Positions 1 through 10,837 are shown, counted from the first letter of the stretch. The stretch: DNA of 64,000 nucleotides from Metellina segmentata (GCA_947359465.1 OX375877.1:51312744-51376743), one strand, 5' to 3'. Notes: generated by a model from the letters alone, not told the origin. Numbers and translations are program-made.

Positions 1-1006
1 AACCGTTCCCCACTCCTCTCATAGAAGGGGTAGAAATCTGCTTATTCTAGTAGTCTCTTATCTTTACCGGATGTTTGGACCCAACCTTTCAATTTTATTC
101 ACGTGCTTCGTGGACAGCTGTCAGCGTCATTCTGATCTCTCAGGAACATTGCGGCCGAATGCGTTACACATATATAGGTATTTTACAAGGCAAAGAAATT
201 TTATTATTTCACGTTCAAGATAAAGAGAACGCTGCCATTGCAAAACTAAAGTTATGGCAAAAGAGAGTAATGGAAACGTAGACTTGTTTCCCTCTCTTCA
301 TGAGTTTATAACAAGTTCGACTACTAAAATTTATGCTGATACTCTGAAATGCATAACACAACATTTGGAGAGTTTGCAAGTGGGCTTGAAAAACTATTTC
401 CCTGATTTAACCAAAAATATTGAATGGATAAGATATCCGTTTAACATTTACACAACATCCATGCCAGAAGATTTGTCGCATGAGGAAGAAGAACAATTGT
501 TGGAATTGGCTTCAGACGGATTCTTGAAAAATAAACATAAGGAGAGTACTTTAACATCATTCTCTGGTTACAAATGCAACTTGTGTATCCGGTTTTAACA
601 GAAAAATTTCTGAAATACATCTTGCCTTTTCTAACTTTATATTTATGTGAAGTTGCTTTTTCAGCATTTGTAGACATTAAGTCGAAAAAAAAAAAGGAAC
701 AGACTATTGGACGAAGAACCACATCTCAGATTAAAATTAACAACCAGGGAACCAAATTATGAGGATCTGTTATCTCAGCACAAACAATTTCATCCTTCTC
801 ATTGATCCAAATAAACGTTATTTATAATAGAAATTTTATTTATATTTTATTATGAATCGTTTTATTTCTCTTATTATTTTGTGTATGTCCCCCCCAAAAA
901 ACCTTTTTGATTGTTATTAAAATACATCCGCTTTTTAAAAGGGGGTACTCAGCGTTACGAAAATTATAGAAGGGGTACGCCTATGTCAAAAGTTTGGGAA
1001 ACACTG
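1..1006 (+). mobile_element. 3' part of a Buster-like hAT transposon
   Basis: The terminal sequence at 981-1006 contains the complement of a CAGTGTTTCCCAAACT-type inverted repeat, the form I know from Buster-clade hAT elements. It is followed at 1007-1014 by CTCTAGAG, which fits an 8-bp target site with TA at its centre (nnnTAnnn). The left half of the element and the other target-site copy lie outside the window. The flank at 1015 resumes the minus-strand MULE reading frame, so this hAT appears to have inserted into that older element. Decayed, with frameshifts in the coding part. Confidence 0.7.
75..803 (+). pseudogene. hAT (Buster/FAM200/ZBED5-like) transposase, C-terminal fragment
   Basis: Three overlapping frames together resemble the C-terminal third of Buster-type hAT transposases, the source of vertebrate FAM200 and ZBED5. 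Visible pieces in order: LQGKEILLFHVQDK then KLKLWQKRV (about 184-275), VDLFPSLHEFI (about 280-313), FPDLTKNIEWIRYPF (about 400-445), the LASDGFLKNKHKESTLTSF stretch (508-564), and the dimerisation segment YPVLTEKFLKYILPF with LCEVAFSAF (about 584-672). Frame changes near 254-281, 565-580 and 690 (an A-rich run) break the gene. The last frame ends at a TGA about 802-804, followed by an AATAAA at about 810. This is a fossil transposase, not a host gene. Family assignment rests on remembered motifs. Confidence 0.7.
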
Positions 1007-1014
1007 CTCTAGAG

Positions 1015-1458
1015 CAATAATTTTATCAAACATCCTGTCACTGACAAATTTCATTAGCAAATGGATTGTTCTATCCAGACGTTTTACTTTTTTACCCCCA
1101 AATATATATATTTTATCATCCTGTGCATACATTCAATGTCCATGTTCGTGTTGACACCAGCCCATTTGCAATACACAAAGCCCACTCTTGTTTTTCAAAA
1201 CCACAAATGTATCTTTATCAGTCTGATTGTAAGCATCTGAGCATTTTATAAATAATGGCCTACTCTAATGAATCTGAAACTAATTAATTCAATTTCCTTC
1301 TCCAAACTTCTATCCACATGCCAAGAGCAAATCAGACGTTTTAAAGGTTTACCAAAAGCTGATGCCCAAGCATTTATAAATGCTTTAGCATCATCACTCA
1401 TACAAAGGTTTATGGAAAAAATACAAATGGATAGTATTTTAATGCACTGAAAGCAATA
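1015..1458 (-). pseudogene. MULE-type transposase, downstream coding fragment
   Basis: The minus strand encodes pieces typical of a MULE-domain transposase family common in invertebrates: a SDDAKAFINAWASAFGKP stretch, then CSWHVDR (about 1310-1400), and further on GVNTNMDIECMHRMIKYIYL (about 1095-1160). Several frameshifts and stops separate them. At 1458 the frame is cut by the hAT element 1459-4005. The upstream half continues from 4006 with one TSD copy bridging the junction in frame. At 1015 the frame is cut again by the Buster-like hAT, so the C-terminus lies left of the window. Non-functional. The family call is from motif memory, but the continuity across the insertion is visible in the sequence. 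Confidence 0.7.
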
Positions 1459-4005
1459 CAGGGTTCATACAAATTTTCACAAATCAAAATCAAGGAGTTT
1501 TCAAGGAGTGATTTTTAAAATTTCAAGGAGTACGTTTTTACATAACTTTACCGATTACACCAATAAATCATGCTTTGCAACAAATTTAAAAGTAGACTAG
1601 TTTAAAAAATATTTAAAATACCTTACTTAAAATTTAAGTATAACTAACCTCTAACACACTTTTAATTGTTAGAGGTTAATTATAACATCTTACCATAAAA
1701 CCTCATTAAGTGCATTGATAAAAAAATAACAAACTCAATTTTCATACATAGTTTAATTTTTAAAAAAAGTTAAACATTTTTTTGATCTGCTTTTTTTGCA
1801 GTTATTTGTACAGCAATTTCATCTAGTGTAATGTTTTTTTCTTTAATGGTTTTTCTGAGGCTGTTTGACTTAATAAAAAAAGAAATGTCTCTTTTTGCCT
1901 CTCCTTTCTGAGCAAGCTCATCTGCTTCTTTTTCATTATCCACAATATCTTTCTGGAGACAACATCTTTTTTGTTCCAAATAATCTATTTCTTCCTCAAT
2001 CAATTTCCTTTTGACTCCTACCCCTTTGTTTTGGTTACGTTTTTGTGTTTCCAAAAAATCTTGATATTTGCCCCTTGCTGCGGAAGCAGATAGCCTTAGT
2101 TCCTTTGTTATGTTAACATTCTTAGCACTGCCATGGATTTTTAAAAAATCGTGAATTTTTCTTTGAGCAATATAGGATTCATCCTTTAAATTTTCCACTT
2201 CAATAGATTTATTGACTGAAAACCCTCTTTCTACAGATGCCTGGTCATGTGACAGTATCAGGAACATCTTAAAGAAGTCCAACAGGTCTCCATACTTTTC
2301 CTCCTTTAAAAAGAAATAATATAATTCATCAAGACACATTGTTTTGGGATTAAAATTCTCGAATTCCACCGAGAGGTTCTTTTTTATATCTTCTAAAAAT
2401 TCAAGATATAATAGCAGAATCCCCCCCCCCCTTTTCATCAGAAATTTGTTTCTTTTGGGAAAAATATGTCAGAACACTTTTTATTTTATTTTGTAACTTC
2501 TCTTTTGATTTTATCATATAATTAGGAATAATGCATGATACATTTCTTACAAGTGAGTAGGTAATTGGGCTCTTTTCCATTAAATGTTGTATTAAATTAA
2601 TGACTAGATTTTTACAATCATTTTTCAACAGAAGAGCATTTCCTTCTGTTATCTTTTTCTTAAAATTTTTTTCCTTTAACATCTTATCAGCAGTGAAACT
2701 TAAACTTATTTTATGTTTAGATTCATGAAGAGATAAATCATCAAAATCAAATTCACTCAACTTCTTCACTGATGAAATTTCTTCAATGCTTGAAGGTTTA
2801 ATTACTTTGAAAAGTTTCAGTAAATTGCAAACAACTTTCAAAATATCCTGGCCCAAAAAGGGAAGCATAGGTTTATCTGTCTGGTAAAGTTCCAGAAAAG
2901 GTGCAATTAATTTTGCAACAGAGAGGAATAAATTGAATTTGATTTCAATAGATGGATCTTTTACAGCCTCCAAAATCACTGAAAACGATTTGCACGTAGC
3001 TTTTGGAAAGACCCCCTTTTCAATTTCAGTGAAATATTTAATTACATCATTCCATATCTCCAAAACTCTTTCAGTAGCCGGGCACTTTTCCAGCCACCTG
3101 TGGTTGCAAAACTTTATATGAAATTTTTTTGTATCAGATACTTTCATATAATCATCTCTTCTAGCTGGAGAATCTTTGAAATACCAATACAATGCATTTA
3201 AAATTTCTGTTATATTCCACTGATTGGAAGAAACTCCTTTATTTAATGAATTATTAATTATATGCTGCCTACAGTTACACACTGCACATTGAATTATTTC
3301 CCTAAACTTTCTTGTAATTTTTCATAAAATTTCCAATTGACAGCAGGGCCATCCATAGATACATGCAGTAACTTTTTCAGATCTATCTTCGATGTAGCCT
3401 CGTAAAAAGCTTTCAGCAAATCCTCAGAAGTAGAATGACCCAAAAATATTGAAGTTAAATACTGAGTCCTTACCCTGTTATCGTCAGGATTCCAATACCG
3501 GATGTGTACATCCATCTGCTTCTTTTGGTTGGTGATGTTAAGCGTTTCATCAAACAGCAATGTGTGATATCGTTTAGGTATTTATTCATTACACTTTCAC
3601 AGTAAGGTGCAATGCCAAAATGACATAAATATCTTGCCTTAGATTCCAGTAAGGCATTCGTTGTTTATTCTATTGATTGACTGGCATACGGCGAGGGCCA
3701 TAACTTTTCGAAGCGATAAGAGATTAGCTACGCTAAGGGGCGGAGTGAAGGTCATGATGAATGGGATGATGTTTTGGTATGACCCACGTGGAAGAAAACG
3801 GAAGAAACTAATTTTTTTTTTCGAAAACGGCTACGGATGGTAAGCATTTTTATCTGGAGATAAATGTTTTCAGAAATGTTCAAAAATGAAAATCAAGGAG
3901 TTTTAAGGAGTCCAACCCCAAATTCAAGGAGTTTCCATAGTGCTTGAAAATGAAAATCGTTTTCAAGGAGTTCTTAAGGAGTTTTCAAGGAGCGTACGAA
4001 CCCTG
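1459..4005 (-). mobile_element. hAT-like DNA transposon, complete but decayed
   Basis: The element begins CAGGGTTCATAC at 1459 and ends GTACGAACCCTG at 4005, giving 12-bp terminal inverted repeats with one mismatch. It is flanked by a 5-bp direct repeat CAATA (1454-1458 and 4006-4010). Both subterminal regions carry runs of the short motif CAAGGAGT: three near 1490-1530 and at least six at 3890-3995, all in the same orientation. Transposase-like sequence fills the minus strand. A 5-bp duplication is short for hAT, whose usual length is 8 bp. Confidence 0.8.
1770..3655 (-). pseudogene. hAT-like transposase with LFDETLN and ASVERGFS motifs
   Basis: Three minus-strand frames read 3' to 5' along the plus strand form one broken transposase. 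The first (3294-3560, plus an untracked start at about 3560-3655 reading ARYLCHFGIAPYC) has LFDETLNITNQKKQMD, likely the first catalytic acidic region, and SMDGPAVNWKF. The second (2401-3282) has SPARRDDY, FCNHRWLE and FLELYQTDKPMLPFL. The third (1770-2438) carries HDQASVERGFSVNK, the hAT dimerisation motif, then a basic coiled tail. A frame break lies at the poly-C run near 2424-2434 and another at about 3290. This family is widespread in animals. The copy is dead as assembled, although the poly-C break could be a sequencing error. Confidence 0.75.
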
Positions 4006-4930
4006 CAATACTATCTTGACGATTGCTGAAAATGAAAGCACAGGGAAAACCTTCCTTATATCGTCCAGAAGCAGCACTGTGACTAAATCAAAGTTATATG
4101 CATTTACACCATGTGTATAATCAATGCATATAACATCATTGCCATACAAATTAAGCATACCTTTCTGGGAATCATTCACAATAACTAGAAGAAAATCTTC
4201 ATTTTTTCAACCGGGACAGTCGGCAAGAAGTACATTTTGTGGCTTATAGAAAACCACAACAGAGTTTTCATCTTGCTGCATGTGACTTACCCATGGTAAC
4301 ACTAACAGCATCATTCCTGTCTAATACTCCATTCAAGTTTTAATTATATTTAGTTCGAATGTTTATTAATAACATCTCGCATAGTTGAGAGATGAATAGG
4401 TTCTAATTGATCACCTATTGAATCACGTATTTCATCCAGAATTATCGCGATGGGTATACCATTCGTTCATATCAATCTTTTCTTTTTCCTCCCCACCAAC
4501 ATTCATTCGACCCAAGTCAATATCATGACCAACATGGGTTTTGACGTATGTAACAAAGAAACCACTGCTATTCTGTTAATTTCATCATAACAGGGCAGAC
4601 TGAATTAATTTTATTCGAACTAAGCAATTTAATGGTTTTCTTTCTTTTACTTTTACTAGCAAATTCCCCACTGTGATGGCAATGAAAATAGGTTTTACAG
4701 ATACCATTTATGCCTTTAAACTCCATTCCACTTTACAAATATGGAAGATGTTTCTTTTTCGGTTTCATTTTTCCAAGCCATGAATTCTTTTGACTGGAAT
4801 TTTAACTCTTCACTTTGCAGAGTTAAATCATGCAGACATCATGTGTTCTTCCAAAGATTTTCTGGAGATTACAGTTATTGGACACAAGGTACATTTTAAA
4901 TATGATGTGTCAACATAAATGATTAATTCA
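4006..4930 (-). pseudogene. MULE-type transposase, upstream coding fragment
   Basis: Minus-strand pieces in order from high to low coordinate: THVGHDIDLGRMNV (about 4500-4545), a LADCPG and VVFYKPQ stretch (about 4200-4260), and MLNLYGNDVICIDYTHGVNAY then LVTVLLLDDIRKVFP (4050-4160). The CIDxTHGxNAY block is the hallmark of the MULE catalytic core. After VFPVLSFS the frame meets the hAT insertion at 4005 and resumes at 1458. Several stops and frameshifts are present, so it is a pseudogene. Sequence between 4560 and 4930 still aligns by eye with the second relic at 21355-21650 but holds no clear frame. MULE transposases cut and paste DNA in the nucleus. Confidence 0.7.
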
Positions 4931-5157
4931 TTTCTACATTTATGATTAATTCCTACCATGCTGCTTTATGAGTGAACCAATAAAAACAAAATAAATTAAT
5001 CAAAACTCCTTAAATTTGTCCAAGATAAAATCACAAGAACAATTCTATTGAACATCAATTGACAATTCTATGAAACATCAATTTACTAAAAAACCAAAAC
5101 AACTATCCAATCGTTAATTAATCCAAACGAAATGCATTGAAGTGAAATGTGTGTGAA

Positions 5158-5860
5158 TTGTTAGAAAACTTTTATTAGAAGAGTAAATATAAAACAAATT
5201 AGCGAAATAAAAAAATGGCGGATCAGAGGGAATCCTAATTTTATACGTTAATGAATAGAAAATGACAATACAAACTCAAACCTACAAATAAAAAATTGAT
5301 ACTTAAATTTCGGTTAGTAATTAATCCGATGAGAACACAGAAACATTATGCATCAAAATCAGCGATGAAAATAAAAACAATGAGAGATGAACGATAATCC
5401 TAATTTTGTCAAACGCTTATTAACTAAACTAAAAACAGATTGTTACAGTATACAATTAATTCAATGAATTGCTAAAACACTCTAATTAGAAGAATAAATA
5501 TAAAACAAATTAGCGAAATAAAAAAATTGGCGGATTAGAGGGAATCCTAATTTTATAAAACGTTAATGAACAGAAATGACAATATGAAATCAATACTAAA
5601 TATGACAAACAAAAAGTACTTGAATTTCGCTTAGTAATTAATCCGAAGGGAACATAAATACAAATACGCTTTAAAATCAGTGATGAAAAAAAAAATGGCG
5701 GATCTTATTTAAAAAGAAACACAGTTTATGACAATATAAAATTATGCAAAATCATGAACTAAATATGACAAAGAAAATATGATACTTTTGAATTTCAGCA
5801 AGAAATCTGAGCTAATTCCGAAGAACATGAGACAAAAAATCACGGCGGGAACGGCAGCTA
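5158..5860. repeat. Diverged tandem repeat, about 155-bp unit (MULE 5' region)
   Basis: A motif of the form AAATTAGCGAAATA-AAAAA-TGGCGGAT followed by AATCCTAATTTT and an ACGTTAATGA-like segment recurs near 5196, 5357, 5507 and 5673. Alternate copies are more alike (5201 and 5512 match closely, 311 bp apart), which suggests a dimeric higher-order unit. It lies between the MULE coding relic and the MULE terminal sequence. No coding potential is seen. Confidence 0.55.
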
Positions 5861-5950
5861 GAATCAAGACAGACCAAATCCTTATGTTAAATGAAACACG
5901 CAGAGATTTTCCCCATTTGTACGAATATCCCTCCCTAAAGTATTTTTCCC

Positions 5951-6132
5951 TTACCGCTGAAAAGTACGAAACGTATAGGCCCTCTATCGGCGATTTTTGT
6001 AAGTTTTAACATTAGGATTCGGTCGGTCTCCATCCGCTTTATTACCGCTGAAAAGTACGAAACGTATAGGCCCTCTATCGGCGATTTTTGTAAGTTTTAA
6101 CATTAGGATTCGGTCGGTCTCCAATCCGCTTT
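5951..6132. repeat. 91-bp tandem duplication of a MULE terminus
   Basis: The segment starting TTACCGCTGAAAAGTACGAA at 5951 recurs almost exactly at 6042. Each copy ends in GTTTTAACATTAGGATTCGG. The same terminal motif, with GGATTCCTCCTGTCCC, ends the second MULE relic at 22624 and occurs inverted at 6509. It is therefore most likely a duplicated element end. Confidence 0.75.
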
Positions 6133-6136
6133 TTCG

Positions 6137-6467
6137 GCCGACCAACCGGTATAGTGGTTAAGGTGTTAGCCTCTAGATCGGAAGGTTCCTGGTTCGAATC
6201 CGGGTCCGGGCATGGATGTTTGTAAGCGTATGGTGTAGAGGCGGCTGGTGCACCTTAAATCTGTCGTGGCCGAAAGTCCTCACGTTGGGTTGGCGTGGAA
6301 GTTTGGAGAGTGAGGTGCCAGCTCAGGTGTTGCTTCGTCATCTGACCGTGGTTCAAAATTACGAGGTGTTGTCCTCGGATCTTTCCCTTAAGGGACTGAT
6401 CCCGGACCGTCGTCAATAGCCCGTTGTGTTGCTCTAGTACGACGTTAACTAAAAATTACCATTTACC
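6137..6467 (+). mobile_element. tRNA-derived SINE copy 1, full length
   Basis: The 5' head (about 6137-6211) looks like a tRNA, with an A-box-like TAGTGGTTAAGG and a B-box GGTTCGAATCC. A body of about 250 bp follows and ends in a TTACCATTTACC tail. The flanking direct repeats are ATCCGCTTTTTCG (6124-6136) and ATCCGCTTTATCG (6468-6480), 13 bp with one mismatch. Open frames inside are coincidental. Confidence 0.9.
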
Positions 6468-6494
6468 ATCCGCTTTATCGAACGGGTGCGAAAT

Positions 6495-6660
6495 GCAGAA
6501 AAGCGGATGGGGACAGGAGGAATCCTAATGTTAAAACTTAGACGAATTGCCGCTAGATGGCGTATACGTTTTATGCTTTTTTTTAGTTCTACAGTGGTAG
6601 GGAAAAATTTTTGCCGATTTGAAAAAATCCCTGTACAGTCGAGGAGAGGAGCTGGATAGT
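6495..6660 (-). repeat. Inverted MULE terminal sequence
   Basis: GGGGACAGGAGGAATCCT at 6509, followed by TAATGTTAAAACTTA, is the reverse complement of the terminus at 6000-6032 and 22590-22626. The next stretch (GCCGCTAGATGGCGTATACG) also matches the 22560-22590 region inverted. With 5951-6132 it makes a head-to-head pair of MULE ends, now split by SINE copy 1. Confidence 0.65.
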
Positions 6661-6674
6661 GGATTATATAACGG

Positions 6675-6966
6675 TAATTGGTAATTTTAGTTAACGTCAT
6701 ACTAGAGCAACACAACGGGCTATTGACGACGGTCCGGGATCAGTCCCTTAAGGGAAAGATCCGAGGACAACACCTCGTAATTTTGAACCACGGTCAGATG
6801 ACGAAGCAACACCTGAGCTGGCACCCCACTCTCCAAACTTCCACGCCAACCCAACGTGAGGACTTTCGGCCACGACAGATTTAAGGTGCACCAGCCGCCT
6901 CTACACCATACGTTTACAAACATCAATGCCCGGGCCCGGATTCGAACCAGGAACCTTCCGATCTAC
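6675..6966 (-). mobile_element. tRNA-derived SINE copy 2, 5'-truncated
   Basis: Same family as copy 1 but on the minus strand, and it ends within the tRNA head (CTTCCGATCTA), so about 45 bp of the 5' end is missing. A perfect 14-bp duplication GGATTATATAACGG flanks it (6661-6674 and 6967-6980). Truncation plus TSD fits target-primed reverse transcription. Confidence 0.9.
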
Positions 6967-7044
6967 GGATTATATAACGGACTTCTAATGTAAGTGGAAG
7001 AATTAGGAATAATTAATTTGTCTTAAGACGTATTCTTTTGAAAG

Positions 7045-7373
7045 GCCGACCAACCGGTATAGTGGTTAAGGTGTTAGCCTCTAGATCGGAAGGTTCCTGG
7101 TTCGAATCCGGGTCCGGGCATGGGTGTTTGTAAACGTATGGTGTAGAGGCGGCTGGTGCACCTTAAATCTGTCGTGGCCGAAAGTCCTCACGTTGGGTTG
7201 GCGTGGAAGTTTGGAGAGTGGGTTGCCAGCTCAGGTGTTGCTTCGTCATCTGACCGTGGTTCAAAATTACGAGGTGTTGTCCTCGAATCTTTCCCTTAAG
7301 GGACTGATTCCGGACCGTCGTCAATAGCCCGTTATGTTGCTCTAGTACGACGTTAACTAAAATTACAATTACA
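7045..7373 (+). mobile_element. tRNA-derived SINE copy 3, full length
   Basis: Complete head, body and tail. Perfect 13-bp direct repeats ATTCTTTTGAAAG flank it at 7032-7044 and 7374-7386. The tail is ATTACAATTACA. Confidence 0.9.
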
Positions 7374-7506
7374 ATTCTTTTGAAAGATTGGATGAAACTG
7401 AAAAGTAAGTACCATCTCCTTCAATTTTGAAAATGTTTTTTGATGTCGTTAATATTTAACTGCATAACATTGTGGAAAAAATTTTACGCGTTAGACCGTT
7501 GGTTAG

Positions 7507-7845
7507 GTAATTGGTAATTTGTTAATTTTTTTGTTAACGTCGTACTAGAGCAACACAACGGGCTATTGACGACGGTCCGGGATCAGTCCCTTAAGGGAAA
7601 GATCCGAGGACAACACCTCGTAATTTTGAACCACGGTCAGATGACGAAGCAACACCTGAGCTGGCACCCCACTCTCCAAACTTCCACGCCAACCCAACGT
7701 GAGGACTTTCGGCCACGACAGATTTAAGGTGCACCAGCCGCCTCTACACCATACGCTTACAAATATCCATGCCCGAACCCGGATTCGAACCAGGAACCTT
7801 CCGATCTAGAGGCTAACACCTTAACCACTATACCGGTTGGTCGGC
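7507..7845 (-). mobile_element. tRNA-derived SINE copy 4, full length
   Basis: Minus-strand copy ending in CTATACCGGTTGGTCGGC. The perfect 13-bp duplication GACCGTTGGTTAG is at 7494-7506 and 7846-7858. This is the fourth insertion of the same family within 1.7 kb, with orientation alternating along the cluster. Confidence 0.9.
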
Positions 7846-7858
7846 GACCGTTGGTTAG

Positions 7859-9188
7859 ACAGATCTAAGAAAAATTTGTTTCAGCTTTGATCTTGAATTG
7901 TTACGCTATTGCGTTTATTATGTTTTTGAAGTGTAATCTTAGTTTTTTGTTTTGAGGTAGTGTGATTGTTTGATCAGCAGTTTGTTTTTTGATGCATAGT
8001 TACACATATTCTAGTTTTTGAGATTATATTACATAAACGTTCACAAATTGAAAATATCTGATTCTATTGAAATAGACCATTTCTTACAATTTGGTTTCAT
8101 AAAATCTTACTTATTTTAATGATTTATTAAAATGTTACAGGGTATGCTGATTTAAAATCATGATTTTAATCAAGTGATCAAACTGGTGAGGGGAACATAA
8201 TGTTTGTAAACAAAATGTAAAGCAGTAAAACAAAGTGAAACTACCATGAATTTTATTGTAAGGTTCCTCTCTGGCCATTTCTGTCTTTCTTGGTAAACTG
8301 CTCTGTTCTCCTGGTTCCATTGCAGTCAGACCAGAATAATTGGTATAAACCGAATAATTCAGTCATAAAATTGCAAATTAAATTCACTGGTCGGGGAGTT
8401 TTAGGCTGGCACACTGCATGAAGGCCCTATATGTCTTTCTTGTGTTGAAAGAAATGCCATGTTTATTATAATTATATCTTTATCCTAAAAAACAAATTAC
8501 TTAGGACACATACCTAATTTTTTATAAAATTTATGATTGATGCTTTCTAGTAATAATTTCCTGTATAATTCTACACATTTTTTTCAGTATGTACCAGCAA
8601 GTTCAATTTAACTTAATGGAGGGTAGTGACAGATTTAGGGGTGGATTCTAGCCCAGGGTAGCAAAAAGTTTTGGAAAAATACCAAATGCACAACAGCAAT
8701 AAAAATGTTAAATAATTTAAAAATAAAAATAACATGTTTGAATTTTGAATGTCACTGTTGAAATTACTAGAAATAACTCGAAAGCCTACAGAAGGGGAGG
8801 GGAGTACCTAACTCCCCTCGTTTGAGAACTAAGTTTTTATTTTAACTTCAGTTCCTTATTTTCAAGTAAACAGTATTTTCTCAATATTTGTTATTGAAAT
8901 ATTGGTAAAAGTTGTTTTGCTGATTGTTTTTTCAAATTTTATTCCAAATTCTCATATATGTTAAAATAAACAATGTTTTTGTCAATCTGGTTTTGGTTAT
9001 ACCAAACCACTGTTGAACAAAATTAGGGTGGTACTAATGATTTTGTGCTATTGATACACCTATGTGAAGAAAGCGTAAAAGGGAGGTGAGGTATAGAGGG
9101 AATATCATTGCTGACCCTAATGAGTAACGCACTGGGAAATTTCATTGGAACTGAAGTTGTTGGCAGCCTCTTACAGAGAATTATAGCT
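7859..9188. other. Anonymous AT-rich stretch
   Basis: No gene, RNA or clear repeat is seen. Short frames here have no recognisable motif. Confidence 0.5.
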
Positions 9189-9190
9189 AC

Positions 9191-9748
9191 AGGGTTTTTC
9201 GAAACTTATGGGCAAATATTTAAGGGGTGATAGAAAATATTTAAACAAGCAATTTTCGCCATACAATGAATGCATGGGCGGAGAGCAAGCGGTGAACCGC
9301 TAGACTGCGTTGTAATGGAAAGTATAAAGCCCAAGTTTTCTTACACATCGTCATTTCTACCATGGTTCTACCTACTACTTATGGCGTCCGTACACTCCTG
9401 CCACACCCTGTATCATGCATGCCGGTGACAATGTATCCCATTTCACGCAGGCACCAATGCAATTGCTCGAACATTTTTCGGTTTGGCACGTGTTTTTCGG
9501 CTTCCAGAGCAAAGACCGTACATAAATGCATGTCCGCCTTTTCCTGATTACTCTATGTCGCCATGCCTTCTGAAATCCACAGTAGAAATGACGATGTGTA
9601 AGAAAACTTGCGCTTTATGCCTTCCATTACAGCGATGTCTAGCAGTTCACTGCTTGCTCTCTGCCCATGCATTGTATTGTGAAAATTGCTTGTTTAAATG
9701 TTTTCTATCACCCCTTACATTTTTACCCATGAGTTTCGAAACACCCTG
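9191..9748. mobile_element. Fold-back MITE with long inverted arms and TA target site
   Basis: The left arm from CAGGGTTTTTCGAAACTTAT (9191) is repeated as reverse complement in the right arm ending ATAAGTTTCG-type sequence and CACCCTG (9748). The arms stay similar for about 175 bp, including a GGGGTGATAGAAAA block and a TTACACATCGTCATTTCTAC block. TA dinucleotides at 9189-9190 and 9749-9750 fit a Tc1/mariner-type duplication. The unique centre (about 9365-9580) encodes nothing I recognise. Confidence 0.75.
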
Positions 9749-9750
9749 TA

Positions 9751-10562
9751 TAACGGTCTAACCAAAAGCTGAACACAATGATTAATAATACCTGAATTTA
9801 TTCGTAAAACTGGTGAAACATTCGCACGAGATGTGACTCGTGCTCATCCAAACAGAATTAGGTGTACATTAAGTTGACACGAAAAGGAGAGTTTGTGATC
9901 GCATTTGTATTGTACTGATGTGCTCTCTTTATATTTTCAGGCTCCTCATCTATCAGATTTCTACCTGGCCATTTGGGATATGTGTTTTTGTAATTTATAT
10001 TATCAAAATGTGTTTCTGTGTGGTTTTGTTTTTATTTCTTGAGGCACGTGTTATTGCGATCACAGTTATTGCAAATCAGTTAGACTTTCGAAAAATTAAT
10101 AGTAAATAAGTTATTGCCAAAAAGTTAAGTTGTTTTAAAACAACCTTTTTTTTTTTACAAAAATAAATAGCTCCTTTAATTTAAAAAAATAAATAAAGTT
10201 TTAAGGTAACATATTTAAGATTGGAAATACATAAATTTGTTTCTTTTCCAGTCTTGCATAGTTAATTATATATACAAAAAAAAATGTTTGGTACTGTATG
10301 ACTGAATTACTTGATATTTAAAGTTCTGTATATTGAAATTGAATTAAAAATAAAAGTTTTTATGTACTATTTGTTTCTTTGTTTTCTTGTATGATGATAG
10401 CCTGTTGTTATTCCGTAGGACATTAATTAAAAAATACCATATATAATGAATTGAGGTGCATATAAACTGTAACTGTAACACTCATTTTTGTTTACCTTTG
10501 TGTGTTTGTATACAAAAATAACTTGCAATGTCAAATTATTCTGAAAATATTAAATATTGCTT
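9751..10562. other. Anonymous AT-rich stretch
   Basis: Nothing supported. The last four bases, GCTT (10559-10562), are the left target-site copy of gypsy element A. Confidence 0.5.
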
Positions 10563-10837
10563 TGTGACCGTGTGCAGAGAAATTCCTTCTTGAAGCGGGC
10601 GAACAAGCGACAAACTCTCATTACACTCACAAATATTTATTCAATCTAAGTTACATTACGTGGACACAACATATATATTATTTACAGAACCTTTCATAAC
10701 TACCCGACATAACGGACGCTACCTCCCTGAGGGTGTCCTTGATGGGAGCCGGGGTTAGATTTAGTTTTGGTTCTCACTTTTAGTTCGGAGGTTTATAGCT
10801 CTGCAGCCGACGCTGCAATTATAGTTCACCTGTTACA
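10563..10837 (-). repeat. Gypsy A 3' LTR (shortened)
   Basis: Runs from TGTGACCGTGTGCAG to CACCTGTTACA. It matches both ends of the right LTR with about four substitutions in roughly 200 shared bases. It lacks the 29 bp after GACGCTAC and about 900 bp of central U3 present in the right LTR, with a short unrelated stretch in their place. Confidence 0.85.

Noticed and set aside
6137..6211. Functional tRNA genes at the tRNA-like SINE heads
   Set aside because: They lack a clean cloverleaf and are always followed by the same SINE body and TSD, so they are SINE promoters rather than tRNA genes.
6216..7327. Open frames of about 67 codons (VWCRGGWCTLNLSWP type) repeated at several places
   Set aside because: They coincide with the body of the tRNA SINE and recur only because the SINE does. 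They have no start context or independent conservation.
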